Origin: Saprospiraceae bacterium
GTDB lineage: Bacteria; Bacteroidota; Bacteroidia; Chitinophagales; Saprospiraceae
Direction of reading: 5' to 3'
DNA length: 64,000 nucleotides
Assembly (NCBI GenBank): GCA_016715245.1
Contig: JADKAS010000018.1
Span: 24,298-88,297, forward strand
This document shows positions 10,075 through 18,590 of this stretch, in pieces (position 1 is the first letter of the stretch; every line of letters begins with the position of its first letter). Both the position numbers and the translations under genes were made by a program. The notes under the pieces were generated by a model, which saw only the letters and a list, made by a program, of their open reading frames with translations, was not told where the DNA came from and ran no database searches.

Positions 10075-10422
10075 CTATTTGGAATGGACCGGTTGCCCTT
10101 TAAAAAGTGCCATTCTTTGTTCTCCTGAAAGCAGTCCTTCAATTTGAGGAGTGTATTCCATTTCAATTTCTGTTCTTCTATCGGACATTTGTCTTTTGGT
10201 GAGTCCGGAATTCCATGATGTATGAACTTTAGCATATTTCTGAATCAAAAGTTCTTTTATTTTTCCCGTTTGTTCATTACTCAAAGCCAATTCAGAAGAG
10301 TTAAGATACTTTTCAATTTTTCCCATCTCTGTTTTAAGAAACTGAGACTCGGATATTTTGGCATTTTGACCTGCCATGGAAAAGGAAAAAAGTATAAAAA
10401 TGAATATTGCAAAATGTTTCAT
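10075..10422 (-). CDS. Small secreted protein, helical, unknown function
   Basis: Starting at the ATG at 10422 gives 115 residues with a clean signal peptide (MKHFAIFIFILFSFSMAGQ). The remainder is charged and helix-prone (MGKIEKYLNSSELALSNEQT, GLLSGEQRMALF), reminiscent of small periplasmic Spy/LTxxQ-like proteins, but no diagnostic motif is present. The open frame extends to 10611 without a plausible N-terminus, so the later ATG is preferred. Function unknown. Confidence 0.6.
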   Translation of the reverse strand: MKHFAIFIFILFSFSMAGQNAKISESQFLKTEMGKIEKYLNSSELALSNEQTGKIKELLIQKYAKVHTSWNSGLTKRQMSDRRTEIEMEYTPQIEGLLSGEQRMALFKGQPVHSK

Positions 10423-10620
10423 ACCAGAATTATTTAATTTTTTTGAAATATGCTTTTGTTCAGAAGGCAACTTTGTTTTAAAGGGTTTTAATCCTATTCT
10501 AAGACCCTTATCAAACCCGATTCGTTGTCTGATATGATAAGAGAATACAAAAATAATGTTTTTTTTTATTCTGATAGCAGAAAATGTAAATTGTATGGAA
10601 ACTGGACTCATGAATCAACA

Positions 10621-10649
10621 AAAAAGCACCGGCATAACCGGTGCTTTTT
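10621..10649. terminator. Strong bidirectional terminator next to tRNA-His
   Basis: A perfect 12-bp inverted repeat (AAAAAGCACCGG / CCGGTGCTTTTT) with loop CATAA. It directly follows the 3' end of the minus-strand tRNA-His. Confidence 0.85.
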
Positions 10650-10725
10650 GGGAGACTAATGGGACTTGAACCCACGGCCCTCGGAACCACAATCCGATGC
10701 TCTAACCAACTGAGCTATAGCCTCC
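10650..10725 (-). tRNA. tRNA-His (GTG)
   Basis: Cloverleaf read on the minus strand: acceptor GGAGGCT pairs with AGTCTCC, D-loop AGCTCAGTTGGTTAGAGC, anticodon stem TCGGA/TCCGA with loop TTGTGGT (anticodon GTG), T-arm GTGGGTTCAAGTCCCAT, discriminator C73 typical of tRNA-His. The extra 5' G(-1) expected opposite C73 is not seen; the base there is T. No CCA is encoded. Confidence 0.93.
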
Positions 10726-10751
10726 ATGATAGGGATTTTTAAATCCGGTCG

Positions 10752-10759
10752 CAAATGTA
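10752..10759 (-). promoter_or_regulatory. -7 box of tRNA-His promoter
   Basis: Minus strand TACATTTG matches TAnnTTTG, 27 bases before the tRNA 5' end. Confidence 0.5.
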
Positions 10760-10964
10760 CAGTTTTTTTCGGAATTCAGAAAAATGAATTAATTATTTTT
10801 TTAAATGTTTTTCTGAAGATATAGTCATCTACCTTTATTCCGTTATTACTGCCTTTGCCAAACAGAAAAAAATATTTAGTATCCATATTGTAGCAGAATT
10901 CCTGGAGTTTCTCCGGTATTCTGCTACAGCTGGTTTTCCAAACCTTTTTGCAGAATTAAAAAAA

Positions 10965-12386
10965 TTATGGAAATACGCCCAAAGTCATGTAGTCATTAGC
11001 TACTTTTTCTAGGGCATTAACGAAAGCAGCTGAGCGAAGGCTTCTCATTTTTGGCTGATGTTTCCAGAATACTTCCATGATGTTTTCATATGAATTTACC
11101 ATGGTCTCTTCCAGACCTGAACGTACCAAATCTATTTCATCCGCTCCTTTGGTCAAAATGGCTTTTTCTCTTTCATCAATGGTTTTGCCAGTCAGTTGTT
11201 CAACCATACTTACAATGTTATTGTAGGTATTTTGGTTAAATCTCTTATCAATTCTTCCAAACCGCATATGTGAAAGGTTTTTAAGCCATTCAAAATAAGA
11301 GACGGTCACACCGCCTGCATTGATATACATATCAGGAATGATAACAATATTATTGTCAAGAAGAACTTCTTCTGCTTCAGCGGTAATAGGTCCGTTGGCA
11401 GCTTCGCCAATTACTTTTGCTCTTACCTTGTGTGCATTATCTATAGTTATTACAGATTCCAAAGCGGAAGGAAGCAAAATGTCACATTCGATACTGACCC
11501 ATTCTCCTCTGTCCGTCAATGTCGTTGAACCCGGGAATCCTAAAATACTACCTTTTTCTTTTCTGTATGCCAAAGCAGCTTCCATGTCAATTCCGTCTGC
11601 TTTGTATATTGTACCCTCAATTTCAGACAAACCGATGATTTTGACACCACCTTCTTCCTGAGAAATTAGACCTGCATACGAACCTACATTACCCATACCC
11701 TGGATAACCATCGTTTTTCCTTCAATGCCCATGGTGGAACCAATTTTGTCTACCATCCTTTTGTCTTTAAAAAACTCTCTGAGGGCATAATATACTCCCC
11801 GGCCGGTTGCTTCAGTTCTTCCGTTGATACCGTTTTGTCGTACAGGTTTTCCGGTGACACAACCGGCAGCATCGATCTCTCCTCCTTTAAAAGTCTGGTA
11901 GGTATCAAGTATCCATGCCATTTCTCTTTCGCCTGTTCCGTAATCAGGTGCAGGAACATCTATAGAAGGTCCGATAAAGTTTTTCCTGATCAACTCTACG
12001 GTGTATCTTCGTGTTATTCTTTGCAACTCATCTTCAGTATAGGCTCTCGGACTAATTTTCACACCTCCTTTGGCACCTCCGAAAGGAACGTCTACAATGG
12101 CACATTTGTAGGTCATCAAAGCGGCAAGAGCCATTACTTCATCCTGATTTACAAGATGAGAAAAACGAATCCCTCCTTTTGTAGGTAAACGATGGTGGCT
12201 GTGCTGAACCCGGTAGGCTTCAATTACCTCATAATTTTCTCCGATTTTTACCGGAAATCTCATTTGGTAAACGGCATTACACACCTTTATCTGTTCCAGT
12301 AATCCCGGGTGAATATTGGTGTAACTAGCCGCAATGTCGAAATTGCGTTGAACGCTTTCGAAAAATTTTGCTTGTTTACTACTCAT
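10965..12386 (-). CDS. gdhA: Glutamate dehydrogenase (Glu/Leu/Phe/Val dehydrogenase family)
   Basis: A 473-residue oxidative deaminase interconverting glutamate and 2-oxoglutarate plus ammonium. The substrate-binding segment with the key Lys (ALMTYKCAIVDVPFGGAKGG, residues about 92-111) and a nucleotide-binding GMGNVGSYAG motif (about 230) are present. The start overlaps the end of the CcmD-like gene by 8 bases, so gdhA is probably translated from the cytochrome-maturation transcript. Coenzyme preference is not clear from sequence. Confidence 0.92.
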   Translation of the reverse strand: MSSKQAKFFESVQRNFDIAASYTNIHPGLLEQIKVCNAVYQMRFPVKIGENYEVIEAYRVQHSHHRLPTKGGIRFSHLVNQDEVMALAALMTYKCAIVDVPFGGAKGGVKISPRAYTEDELQRITRRYTVELIRKNFIGPSIDVPAPDYGTGEREMAWILDTYQTFKGGEIDAAGCVTGKPVRQNGINGRTEATGRGVYYALREFFKDKRMVDKIGSTMGIEGKTMVIQGMGNVGSYAGLISQEEGGVKIIGLSEIEGTIYKADGIDMEAALAYRKEKGSILGFPGSTTLTDRGEWVSIECDILLPSALESVITIDNAHKVRAKVIGEAANGPITAEAEEVLLDNNIVIIPDMYINAGGVTVSYFEWLKNLSHMRFGRIDKRFNQNTYNNIVSMVEQLTGKTIDEREKAILTKGADEIDLVRSGLEETMVNSYENIMEVFWKHQPKMRSLRSAAFVNALEKVANDYMTLGVFP

Positions 12387-12606
12387 TTTTAATATGATTT
12401 TCTAATTTGGTAAGTTTATTGTCAATTCTGTAAAGAAAATAAAATATTCCTGAAAATAGTATCACAATAACAGCGACAACGGAATAGATTTTTCCTGTGC
12501 TTCGTAAAAAATCAATGCCCTGTGCATTGACTTCAGGGGACAAAAGTAACACCATCAAAATGATAATGAAACTTTGTTGTATAAATTTTTGTGTTTTTGT
12601 GTACAT
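12379..12606 (-). CDS. CcmD-like small membrane protein
   Basis: 75 residues: an N-terminal signal or first membrane segment (FIIILMVLLLSPEVNAQG), a second membrane helix (IYSVVAVIVILFSGIFYFLY) and a short charged tail (RIDNKLTKLENHIKNE). Small proteins of this shape follow ccsA/ccmC in Bacteroidota and are annotated CcmD-like, by analogy with the heme-chaperone loading subunit. The assignment rests on size, topology and position four bases after ccsA/ccmC. Confidence 0.7.
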   Translation of the reverse strand: MYTKTQKFIQQSFIIILMVLLLSPEVNAQGIDFLRSTGKIYSVVAVIVILFSGIFYFLYRIDNKLTKLENHIKNE

Positions 12607-12610
12607 TTTT

Positions 12611-13669
12611 TTATTTGCTTTTTATAAAATATTGATCTTTTAGTCTTTCATATCTTGTTAAAATCTCTGCCATCCATTTTCCGATCAAAAATAGCGCAAT
12701 GATAGAAGGATAAAAAAACATTCTAAGTGTATTGTCGAGATCTTCCCCTCCCAGCGCAGGATTTCCACCATTTCCCGGATGTAAACTGTCTTGTAGTCTT
12801 GGAATCACAAATACCAGCGGTATTAATGCTATAAAAGCAAAAATATTGTAAATCGCTGCTAATCGTGCTCTTTTGTCCTGATCGTATTGTATGCCTCTAA
12901 GTATCAAATATGCAAAATAAATTAATAAAGCAATGGCCGTCATATTGAGTTTTACATCATTGGTCCAGAAGGTATTCCAGGTAAATTTAGCCCACACAGA
13001 ACCGGTTAGAATACCAAGACTTCCGTATAAAATGGCCACAATAGTATAGGATGATGCCAAACGGTCATTATCAAAATTTCCGGAACGCAGATATCTTATC
13101 GAATAATAGACTCCGTAAAGTAATAAAATGAACATGGCAAACCAAAGCGCCACATGGAAAAAGGTATTTCGTATGGTTTCATTCAAAATATTCCGGTAAG
13201 GAAACTGAATTCCGGTGTAATTGTGAAATTTATCCATTTTACCATTTGTCCATTCGTTTGGGTTAAACATCAAACTATCTGTACTTCTGGAGACAAAAAC
13301 AGCATTCGGTAATATAAAAGCTCCATCTATTTCATTGTCTATAATTAAATGAAGAGGGTATACTTCATTTCCATCCGGTGCAGTTTCAGGTATTTGAAAC
13401 TCCATTTGCAAATGGTTGGGACCTTCAGCGTTGGTTTTTAAGGCATTGATAGCATGGGTTGAATCCAGTTTTAACCAGGCTCTGATATTTTTTGCCTGGT
13501 CAAAATGCGTATTGTATCCTGTGATATCAAGTAAAATATTTTCACCTGTTTTGGCGTTGGAAGGTTGAACTGAAGTGATTCCGGGTCTAAGAGGAATAGT
13601 CATGCCCCCTATGAGCACATAGAGGAAAATAAATGCTCCGCCAAACTTCCACCACCATCCTTTCAACAT
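12611..13669 (-). CDS. ccsA: Cytochrome c assembly protein (CcmC/CcsA family heme exporter)
   Basis: 352 residues. After an N-terminal helix (FGGAFIFLYVLIGGM) there is an extracytoplasmic insert (about 30-155), then at least five membrane segments. The heme-handling region reads TGSVWAKFTWNTFWTNDVKLNM, corresponding to the Trp-rich WWD segment of this family, with flanking His (NTFFHVALWF). It presents heme for attachment to c-type cytochromes. The gene lies between ccmB and the CcmD-like gene in one operon. The large N-terminal periplasmic insert is longer than in E. coli CcmC. Confidence 0.88.
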   Translation of the reverse strand: MLKGWWWKFGGAFIFLYVLIGGMTIPLRPGITSVQPSNAKTGENILLDITGYNTHFDQAKNIRAWLKLDSTHAINALKTNAEGPNHLQMEFQIPETAPDGNEVYPLHLIIDNEIDGAFILPNAVFVSRSTDSLMFNPNEWTNGKMDKFHNYTGIQFPYRNILNETIRNTFFHVALWFAMFILLLYGVYYSIRYLRSGNFDNDRLASSYTIVAILYGSLGILTGSVWAKFTWNTFWTNDVKLNMTAIALLIYFAYLILRGIQYDQDKRARLAAIYNIFAFIALIPLVFVIPRLQDSLHPGNGGNPALGGEDLDNTLRMFFYPSIIALFLIGKWMAEILTRYERLKDQYFIKSK

Positions 13670-13694
13670 TGTAATGATTTTTTTTGATTCATTT

Positions 13695-14345
13695 TTATGA
13701 GCGCCATAAACTTGGAAATAAAATAATAACAGTGCCTAACATAATTGCATCGATAGCGGCAAGAAGCAAAACGTCCTGATCTATGGAAGTATCTGTAATT
13801 AACCTTAAACTTACTGCAGTTGTTTTTAATAAAAGTAACATGATAGGTAAAATCAGCGGTATGGAAAGTACGGACATCAAAGTGCTTCCCGTCTGATCAG
13901 AAGTAGAGATCAGGGAAATAAAGGTCAGAATTGTCGATAAACCAAAAATTCCCAGAAAAGAAGCTCCGAAAAAAAGTTCGGTGTCTTTGACAGGAAAACC
14001 CAGAAACAGAGACATAAACAACAAAATAGCAGCAAACAGCAAAAAAATAAAAAGGGTGTTGTATATTAACTTACCAATGATCAGTTCTATAGGATCAAAC
14101 AATGAATAGTAATACAAATATGTTCCTTTTTTTTCCTGAGAAAAACTTTTTACGATGGCATTTAATGCGGAAAACATGGTAATAATCCACAACAAAATTG
14201 ACCATTCAAGTTCGGTGACAGTGTTAAACACTTTGTAGATTAAAAAAACTACTGTTGCAGAAAATAAAAAAATACCTCCCAAAGTATATTTTTGCCTGAA
14301 TTCGACACGGAGTTCTTTGAGGAATATTTCTTTTATTCTATTCAT
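13695..14345 (-). CDS. ccmB: Heme exporter protein CcmB
   Basis: 216 residues with six hydrophobic segments and the start RIKEIFLKELRVEFRQKYT typical of CcmB, the membrane subunit of the CcmAB transporter used in cytochrome c maturation. FSQEKKGTYLYYYSLFDP matches the conserved cytoplasmic loop. It is the first gene of ccmB-ccsA-ccmD-gdh, 25 bases before ccsA. No ccmA ATPase gene is adjacent. Confidence 0.9.
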   Translation of the reverse strand: MNRIKEIFLKELRVEFRQKYTLGGIFLFSATVVFLIYKVFNTVTELEWSILLWIITMFSALNAIVKSFSQEKKGTYLYYYSLFDPIELIIGKLIYNTLFIFLLFAAILLFMSLFLGFPVKDTELFFGASFLGIFGLSTILTFISLISTSDQTGSTLMSVLSIPLILPIMLLLLKTTAVSLRLITDTSIDQDVLLLAAIDAIMLGTVIILFPSLWRS

Positions 14346-14699
14346 AAATTGACTCTGATGAGCGGCTCAAAGGTACGCAAATTTTTATCTGAGGAAAACT
14401 TTATGGCAAAATTTATTCAGTGATCCAATCATAACATCATCAGAATTTTAAATCGCTCAATAATCTGAAAATGGCCCTATATTTATTCATACTATTTAGC
14501 ATTATTATTGATTTTTTATACCTGCACATGAAAGGAAAGACTTGAAGAAAATGCACTTTGGAGGGATACAAAAATATCTACCCATCTAATCAACTCATTT
14601 TTCAACCTTAAAATCAATAATTTTCTGTTTCTTTGCACTAAATATGGACAAGGAGATAAACAGTGTTTTTCTTGCCGCTTCATTTTTAAATTTTTATAC
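14346..14699. other. Intergenic region between divergent ccmB and gmhA
   Basis: 354 bases without a convincing gene. It holds the ccmB -7 box at 14368-14375 on the minus strand. A weak candidate for gmhA, TTTCTTTG at 14628-14635, differs from TAnnTTTG at one position. Short open frames here lack codon bias or start signals. Confidence 0.5.
14368..14375 (-). promoter_or_regulatory. -7 box of ccmB operon promoter
   Basis: Minus strand TACCTTTG matches TAnnTTTG, 23 bases before the ccmB start. Confidence 0.55.
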
Positions 14700-15290
14700 A
14701 TGGATAAATCTTTTATTGTATCTGTTGTACAAAAAAGTATCGAGGTAAAACAAAACATCTTGGCAGACAATGATTTACTGTCTGCTATTCAATACCAGGG
14801 AGAAAAAATGGTGGAATGCCTTCAAAATGGAGGAACCATCTGGTTTTGCGGAAATGGAGGGAGCGCAGCAGATGCACAGCACCTGGCGGCTGAATTGAGT
14901 GGCCGTTTTTATCTCAACAGAAAAGCATATGCGGCGGAAGCCTTGCATGTTAATACGTCGTTTATGACCGCCGTGGCCAATGATTTTGGTTATGATTATG
15001 TTTACGCCCGTGCTATTGAGGCTTTAGGATCCGTTGGGGATTTACTTATTGCAATTTCTACTTCAGGAAATTCAAAAAACATTGTTCTTGCTGTTGAAAA
15101 AGCAAAGGAAATGGGCATTTCCGTTTTTTTATGGTCAGGGCAAACAGGAGGTAAACTGGCAACCGTCGCAGACAGTGCCATCCTTGTACCTTCAGGAGAT
15201 ACACCAAGAATTCAGGAAGCTCATATTACTTTGGGTCATATTTTGTGCGAATGGATTGAAAAAGAAATGGTAAGCAGAAAGGAAGTATGA
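14700..15290 (+). CDS. gmhA: Sedoheptulose-7-phosphate isomerase GmhA
   Basis: 196 residues with a SIS fold: sugar-phosphate loops CGNGGSAADAQHLAAELSGRF (about 51-71) and ISTSGNSKNIV (about 118-128), and the conserved C-terminal His region (QEAHITLGHILCEWIE). It converts sedoheptulose 7-phosphate to D-glycero-D-manno-heptose 7-phosphate, the first step of ADP-heptose synthesis. It overlaps gmhB by four bases (ATGA), implying translational coupling. The next pathway enzyme, an hldA-like kinase, is at 47486-48466. Confidence 0.93.
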   Translation: MDKSFIVSVVQKSIEVKQNILADNDLLSAIQYQGEKMVECLQNGGTIWFCGNGGSAADAQHLAAELSGRFYLNRKAYAAEALHVNTSFMTAVANDFGYDYVYARAIEALGSVGDLLIAISTSGNSKNIVLAVEKAKEMGISVFLWSGQTGGKLATVADSAILVPSGDTPRIQEAHITLGHILCEWIEKEMVSRKEV

Positions 15291-15883
15291 TGAAAACCAA
15301 AGTATCCTATTCCTGGCCCAACTTTAAAATAGACGCTTCATGGACTTTATTTCTGGACAGAGATGGGGTAGTCAACAAAAGACTGCCGATGGCTTATGTT
15401 ACCAAATGGGATGAGTTTGAGTTTTTAGAAGGTGTTTTGGAAGCTTTGCCTAAAATGTCATCTCTTTTTGGCAGGATAGTAGTGGTTACCAATCAGGCGG
15501 GAATAGAAAAGGGATTAATGTCGCATGAAATGTTGCATGAAATTCATCATAAAATGCTGGATGTAATCCTATTTCATGGTGGTAAAATCGACGAAATTTA
15601 TTATTGCCCATATAAGCCTGACCTTGATCCATTATGCAGAAAACCCAATCCCGGAATGGCGTTGGAAGCGAAAAAAGATTTTCCTGAGATTGATTTTTCA
15701 AGAAGTCTCATGATAGGTGATTCTGATTCTGATATTGAGTTTGGCAATAGGTTGGGTATGAAGACGATTTTGGTTGGCGACAATAATGAAGCGGGTAGCA
15801 GTACAACACTATCTGTTCCCGATGCAAAAATGAACAGCCTTGCCGATGTGGCGAATTACTTTTTTCAATTGGTTTTTCCTTAA
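15287..15883 (+). CDS. gmhB: D-glycero-beta-D-manno-heptose-1,7-bisphosphate 7-phosphatase (HAD)
   Basis: 198 residues; HAD phosphatase with motif I FLDRDGVVNKR (about 22-32), motif II VVTNQAG, a Cys-containing metal loop (YYCPYKPDLDPLCRKPNPG) and motif IV MIGDSDSDIEFG. The metal loop shows two Cys and no clear His, so the Zn site may be reduced relative to E. coli GmhB. Coupled to gmhA by a start/stop overlap, so the pair makes the ADP-heptose precursor for lipopolysaccharide or other glycans. Confidence 0.88.
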   Translation: MMKTKVSYSWPNFKIDASWTLFLDRDGVVNKRLPMAYVTKWDEFEFLEGVLEALPKMSSLFGRIVVVTNQAGIEKGLMSHEMLHEIHHKMLDVILFHGGKIDEIYYCPYKPDLDPLCRKPNPGMALEAKKDFPEIDFSRSLMIGDSDSDIEFGNRLGMKTILVGDNNEAGSSTTLSVPDAKMNSLADVANYFFQLVFP

Positions 15884-15923
15884 ACAGTTGCCTTGTTGGC
15901 GTAAACGAATATAAATAGATAAT

Positions 15924-16304
15924 ATGAAAACAAAATTGAGTTCCAGTGTCGTGTGGGAAGATATTGTGGGATATTCAAGGGCTATTAAAGTCGGAAATCT
16001 TATAGAAATTGCAGGTACGGCTGCCGTAAAAAACGGAGAGGTTATATATTCTCATGACCCCTACCAGCAATCCGTTTATATTATCAAAATAATTGAAAAT
16101 GTGTTAAAACAACTCGATGCTCGACTTGAGGATGTCATCAGGACCAGAATATATCTTCGTAACGTTGATGATTGGCCAGAAGTGGCAAAAGCCCATGGTG
16201 AGTATTTTAAAAAAATCAAACCAGTCTGTACCATGGTAGCCGTTTCCAGTATGATCAATCCGGATATTCTTGTGGAAATCGAAGCCACAGCCATTATTTC
16301 GTAA
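15924..16304 (+). CDS. RidA family protein (YjgF/YER057c/UK114)
   Basis: 126 residues with the RidA fold signature: IEIAGTAAVKNGEVIY, GDVIRTRIYLRNVDDW-like core (EDVIRTRIYL) containing the conserved Arg, and a C-terminal EIEATAI. Such trimeric enzymes hydrolyse reactive enamines and imines from PLP enzymes, although many subfamilies have other roles. Located 40 bases after gmhB and 7 bases before queE; functional linkage to either is not evident. Confidence 0.88.
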   Translation: MKTKLSSSVVWEDIVGYSRAIKVGNLIEIAGTAAVKNGEVIYSHDPYQQSVYIIKIIENVLKQLDARLEDVIRTRIYLRNVDDWPEVAKAHGEYFKKIKPVCTMVAVSSMINPDILVEIEATAIIS

Positions 16305-16311
16305 TTAAAGT

Positions 16312-16944
16312 ATGGGTTACAAGATCAAAGAAATTTATTATACCATTCAGGGTGAAGGTTACCACACAGGTCGACCTGCCATATTTTGTCGTTTTTCCGG
16401 ATGCAATCTGTGGAGTGGACTTGAAAAGGACAGGGATAAAGCCATTTGTAAGTTTTGTGACACTGATTTTTGGGGCATGGATGGAAAAAATGGCGGTAAT
16501 TTTTCCAAAGAGGAACTTACAGATATGATTCTTTCCCTTTGGCCAAAAGATATAAACCTTCCCGTTTTTCTGGTCTGCACAGGAGGTGAACCCGGTTTGC
16601 AAATGGATGAACCGTTGGTTACTTATTTGCACAAAAAGAAGGTGGAAATTGCTATAGAAACAAATGGCACTGTAAAGTTGCCAACAGGTTTGGATTGGGT
16701 GTGTGTGAGCCCAAAAGCAGATGCTGACATTTTGGTGACGAAAGGAAATGAGCTAAAACTCGTCTATCCGCAGTCAGAAAACCAACCTGGTGATTTTGAA
16801 CATTTATCGTTCGATTATTTTTTTCTACAACCTCTGGATGATGAAAACCAAATGGAAAATATAAAAGCCTGTGTGACATATTGCATGCAAAATCCTCGTT
16901 GGAATTTGAGTTTGCAGACACACAAATTTATAGGGATTGATTAA
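16312..16944 (+). CDS. queE: 7-carboxy-7-deazaguanine synthase QueE
   Basis: 210-residue radical SAM enzyme making 7-carboxy-7-deazaguanine in queuosine biosynthesis. The N-terminus shows IYYTIQGEGYHTGRPAIFCR, and the Fe-S cluster Cys are in CRFSGCNLWSG followed by the separated CKFCDTDF, the spaced C-x14-C-x2-C pattern of QueE. The SAM-binding CTGGEPGLQ follows at about 88. The start at 16312 is 7 bases after the preceding stop. No other queuosine genes are nearby. Confidence 0.93.
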   Translation: MGYKIKEIYYTIQGEGYHTGRPAIFCRFSGCNLWSGLEKDRDKAICKFCDTDFWGMDGKNGGNFSKEELTDMILSLWPKDINLPVFLVCTGGEPGLQMDEPLVTYLHKKKVEIAIETNGTVKLPTGLDWVCVSPKADADILVTKGNELKLVYPQSENQPGDFEHLSFDYFFLQPLDDENQMENIKACVTYCMQNPRWNLSLQTHKFIGID

Positions 16945-17175
16945 GTTGTTTTTCTGTTTTAGTGACTAGTTTTTTTCTTTTTTTTCTGGCTTTTAGCAAG
17001 GAAAACGGCATTATTTTTAAACATTTATTGGTAAAAAGCTTAAAAAATGAACAAAATGATGTGTTAATTAATTTTCTTACATCTGAAATGGGTTTTCTTT
17101 AGTGAATTATAAAAAAACATTTGAACAAAGCATTTCGTTTTTTAAAATATTGTCAGTATCAATCCAATAATACAT

Positions 17176-17183
17176 TATATTTG
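17176..17183 (+). promoter_or_regulatory. -7 box of ffh promoter
   Basis: TATATTTG followed by CGG, a full match to TAnnTTTG, 32 bases before the ffh start. Confidence 0.65.
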
Positions 17184-17215
17184 CGGTCTTTTAAATTGAA
17201 GAATTAGTATACAAC

Positions 17216-18556
17216 ATGTTTGAGAGTTTAAGTGAAAAGTTGGATTTTGCCTTCAAGAGTCTGAAAGGTGATACAAAGTTGACAGAATTAAATATTGCCA
17301 ATTCCGTCAAAGAAATAAGAAGGGCTTTAGTGGCTGCGGATGTCAATTATAAAATTGCCAAAGAATTTACCGATAAAATCAAAGACACGGCCTTAGGAAA
17401 AGAAAATGTTCTGACGGCAGTGAAGCCGGGAGACGTCATGGTCAAGATCGTTCTTGACGAAATGATTGAACTCATGGGAGGGCAGGCCGCCGGAATCAAC
17501 ATCAAAGGAAATCCGGGAATTATTCTCATTTCGGGTTTACAAGGATCGGGAAAAACCACTTTTACCGGTAAACTGGCAAAATATTTAAAAGAAAAAAAGT
17601 CAAAAAAACCATTATTGGTGGCTTGTGACGTGTATCGCCCTGCTGCGGTTGATCAATTGTCTGTGATTGCAGAACAGATTGGTGTTCAGATATTTAAAGA
17701 ACCGGAAAATAAAAACCCTGTCAGCATCGCTCAGAATGCCATACAATATGCCAGATCGCATAGCCATGACCTGGTCATCATTGACACAGCGGGACGAACC
17801 GCAGTGGACGAAGAAATGATGAATGAAATTGAATTGATCAAAACCACTATTCAGCCTACGGAAACTTTATTTGTAGTGGACTCGATGACCGGTCAGGATG
17901 CTGTCAACACAGCCATTACTTTTAACGAAAGAATTCAATTTGACGGTGTGGTTCTGACCAAACTCGATGGTGATACGCGAGGTGGTGCTGCTTTGTCGAT
18001 AAAATACGCGGTGGGCAAACCCATCAAATTTATAAGTTCAGGTGAAAAAATGGATACCATTGATGTATTCCATCCTGAAAGAATGGCCCAAAGGATTCTA
18101 GGCATGGGAGATATCGTATCTCTTGTCGAAAAAGCCCAGGAACAGTTTGACGAAAAGGAAGCCGAACGTCTTGAGAAAAAAATCAAAAAAAATAAATTTG
18201 ATTTTAATGACTTTTTAGGCCAAATGAATCAGATTAAAAAAATGGGAGACCTTAAATCTTTGATGGGCATGATTCCCGGAATGGCCAAACTAACAACAGA
18301 TATCAATATTGACGACAAAGCTTTTTCAAAAATAGAAGCTATCATTCATTCTATGACACCTAAAGAAAGAGCAAATCCGGAACTTCTGAATATGAACAGG
18401 AAAAAGAGGATTGCGGTGGGCTCCGGTAAAAATATTCATGAAGTAAATATGTTTATCAAACAATTTGATCAGATGAAAAACATGATGCATACCATGAGTA
18501 AAGGCAAAGGCATGGATAAGTTGTTTGGTGGTATGCCAAATATGCCTAAAAGATAA
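17216..18556 (+). CDS. ffh: Signal recognition particle GTPase Ffh (SRP54)
   Basis: 446 residues. N domain (about 1-90), G domain with P-loop GLQGSGKTTFTGKLA (about 106), DTAGR (about 190), TKLDGDTRGGAALS (about 248), then the Met-rich M domain (SLMGMIPGMAKL, QFDQMKNMMHTM) that binds 4.5S RNA and signal peptides. Directs cotranslational targeting of membrane proteins with FtsY. It has its own promoter. No anomaly. Confidence 0.98.
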   Translation: MFESLSEKLDFAFKSLKGDTKLTELNIANSVKEIRRALVAADVNYKIAKEFTDKIKDTALGKENVLTAVKPGDVMVKIVLDEMIELMGGQAAGINIKGNPGIILISGLQGSGKTTFTGKLAKYLKEKKSKKPLLVACDVYRPAAVDQLSVIAEQIGVQIFKEPENKNPVSIAQNAIQYARSHSHDLVIIDTAGRTAVDEEMMNEIELIKTTIQPTETLFVVDSMTGQDAVNTAITFNERIQFDGVVLTKLDGDTRGGAALSIKYAVGKPIKFISSGEKMDTIDVFHPERMAQRILGMGDIVSLVEKAQEQFDEKEAERLEKKIKKNKFDFNDFLGQMNQIKKMGDLKSLMGMIPGMAKLTTDINIDDKAFSKIEAIIHSMTPKERANPELLNMNRKKRIAVGSGKNIHEVNMFIKQFDQMKNMMHTMSKGKGMDKLFGGMPNMPKR

Positions 18557-18590
18557 GAATTTTCAATTAATAATTTAATCTACCAAGTTT

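Noticed and set aside
15924..16944. RidA and queE as a functional pair
   Set aside because: Only adjacency supports it; no shared pathway is evident.
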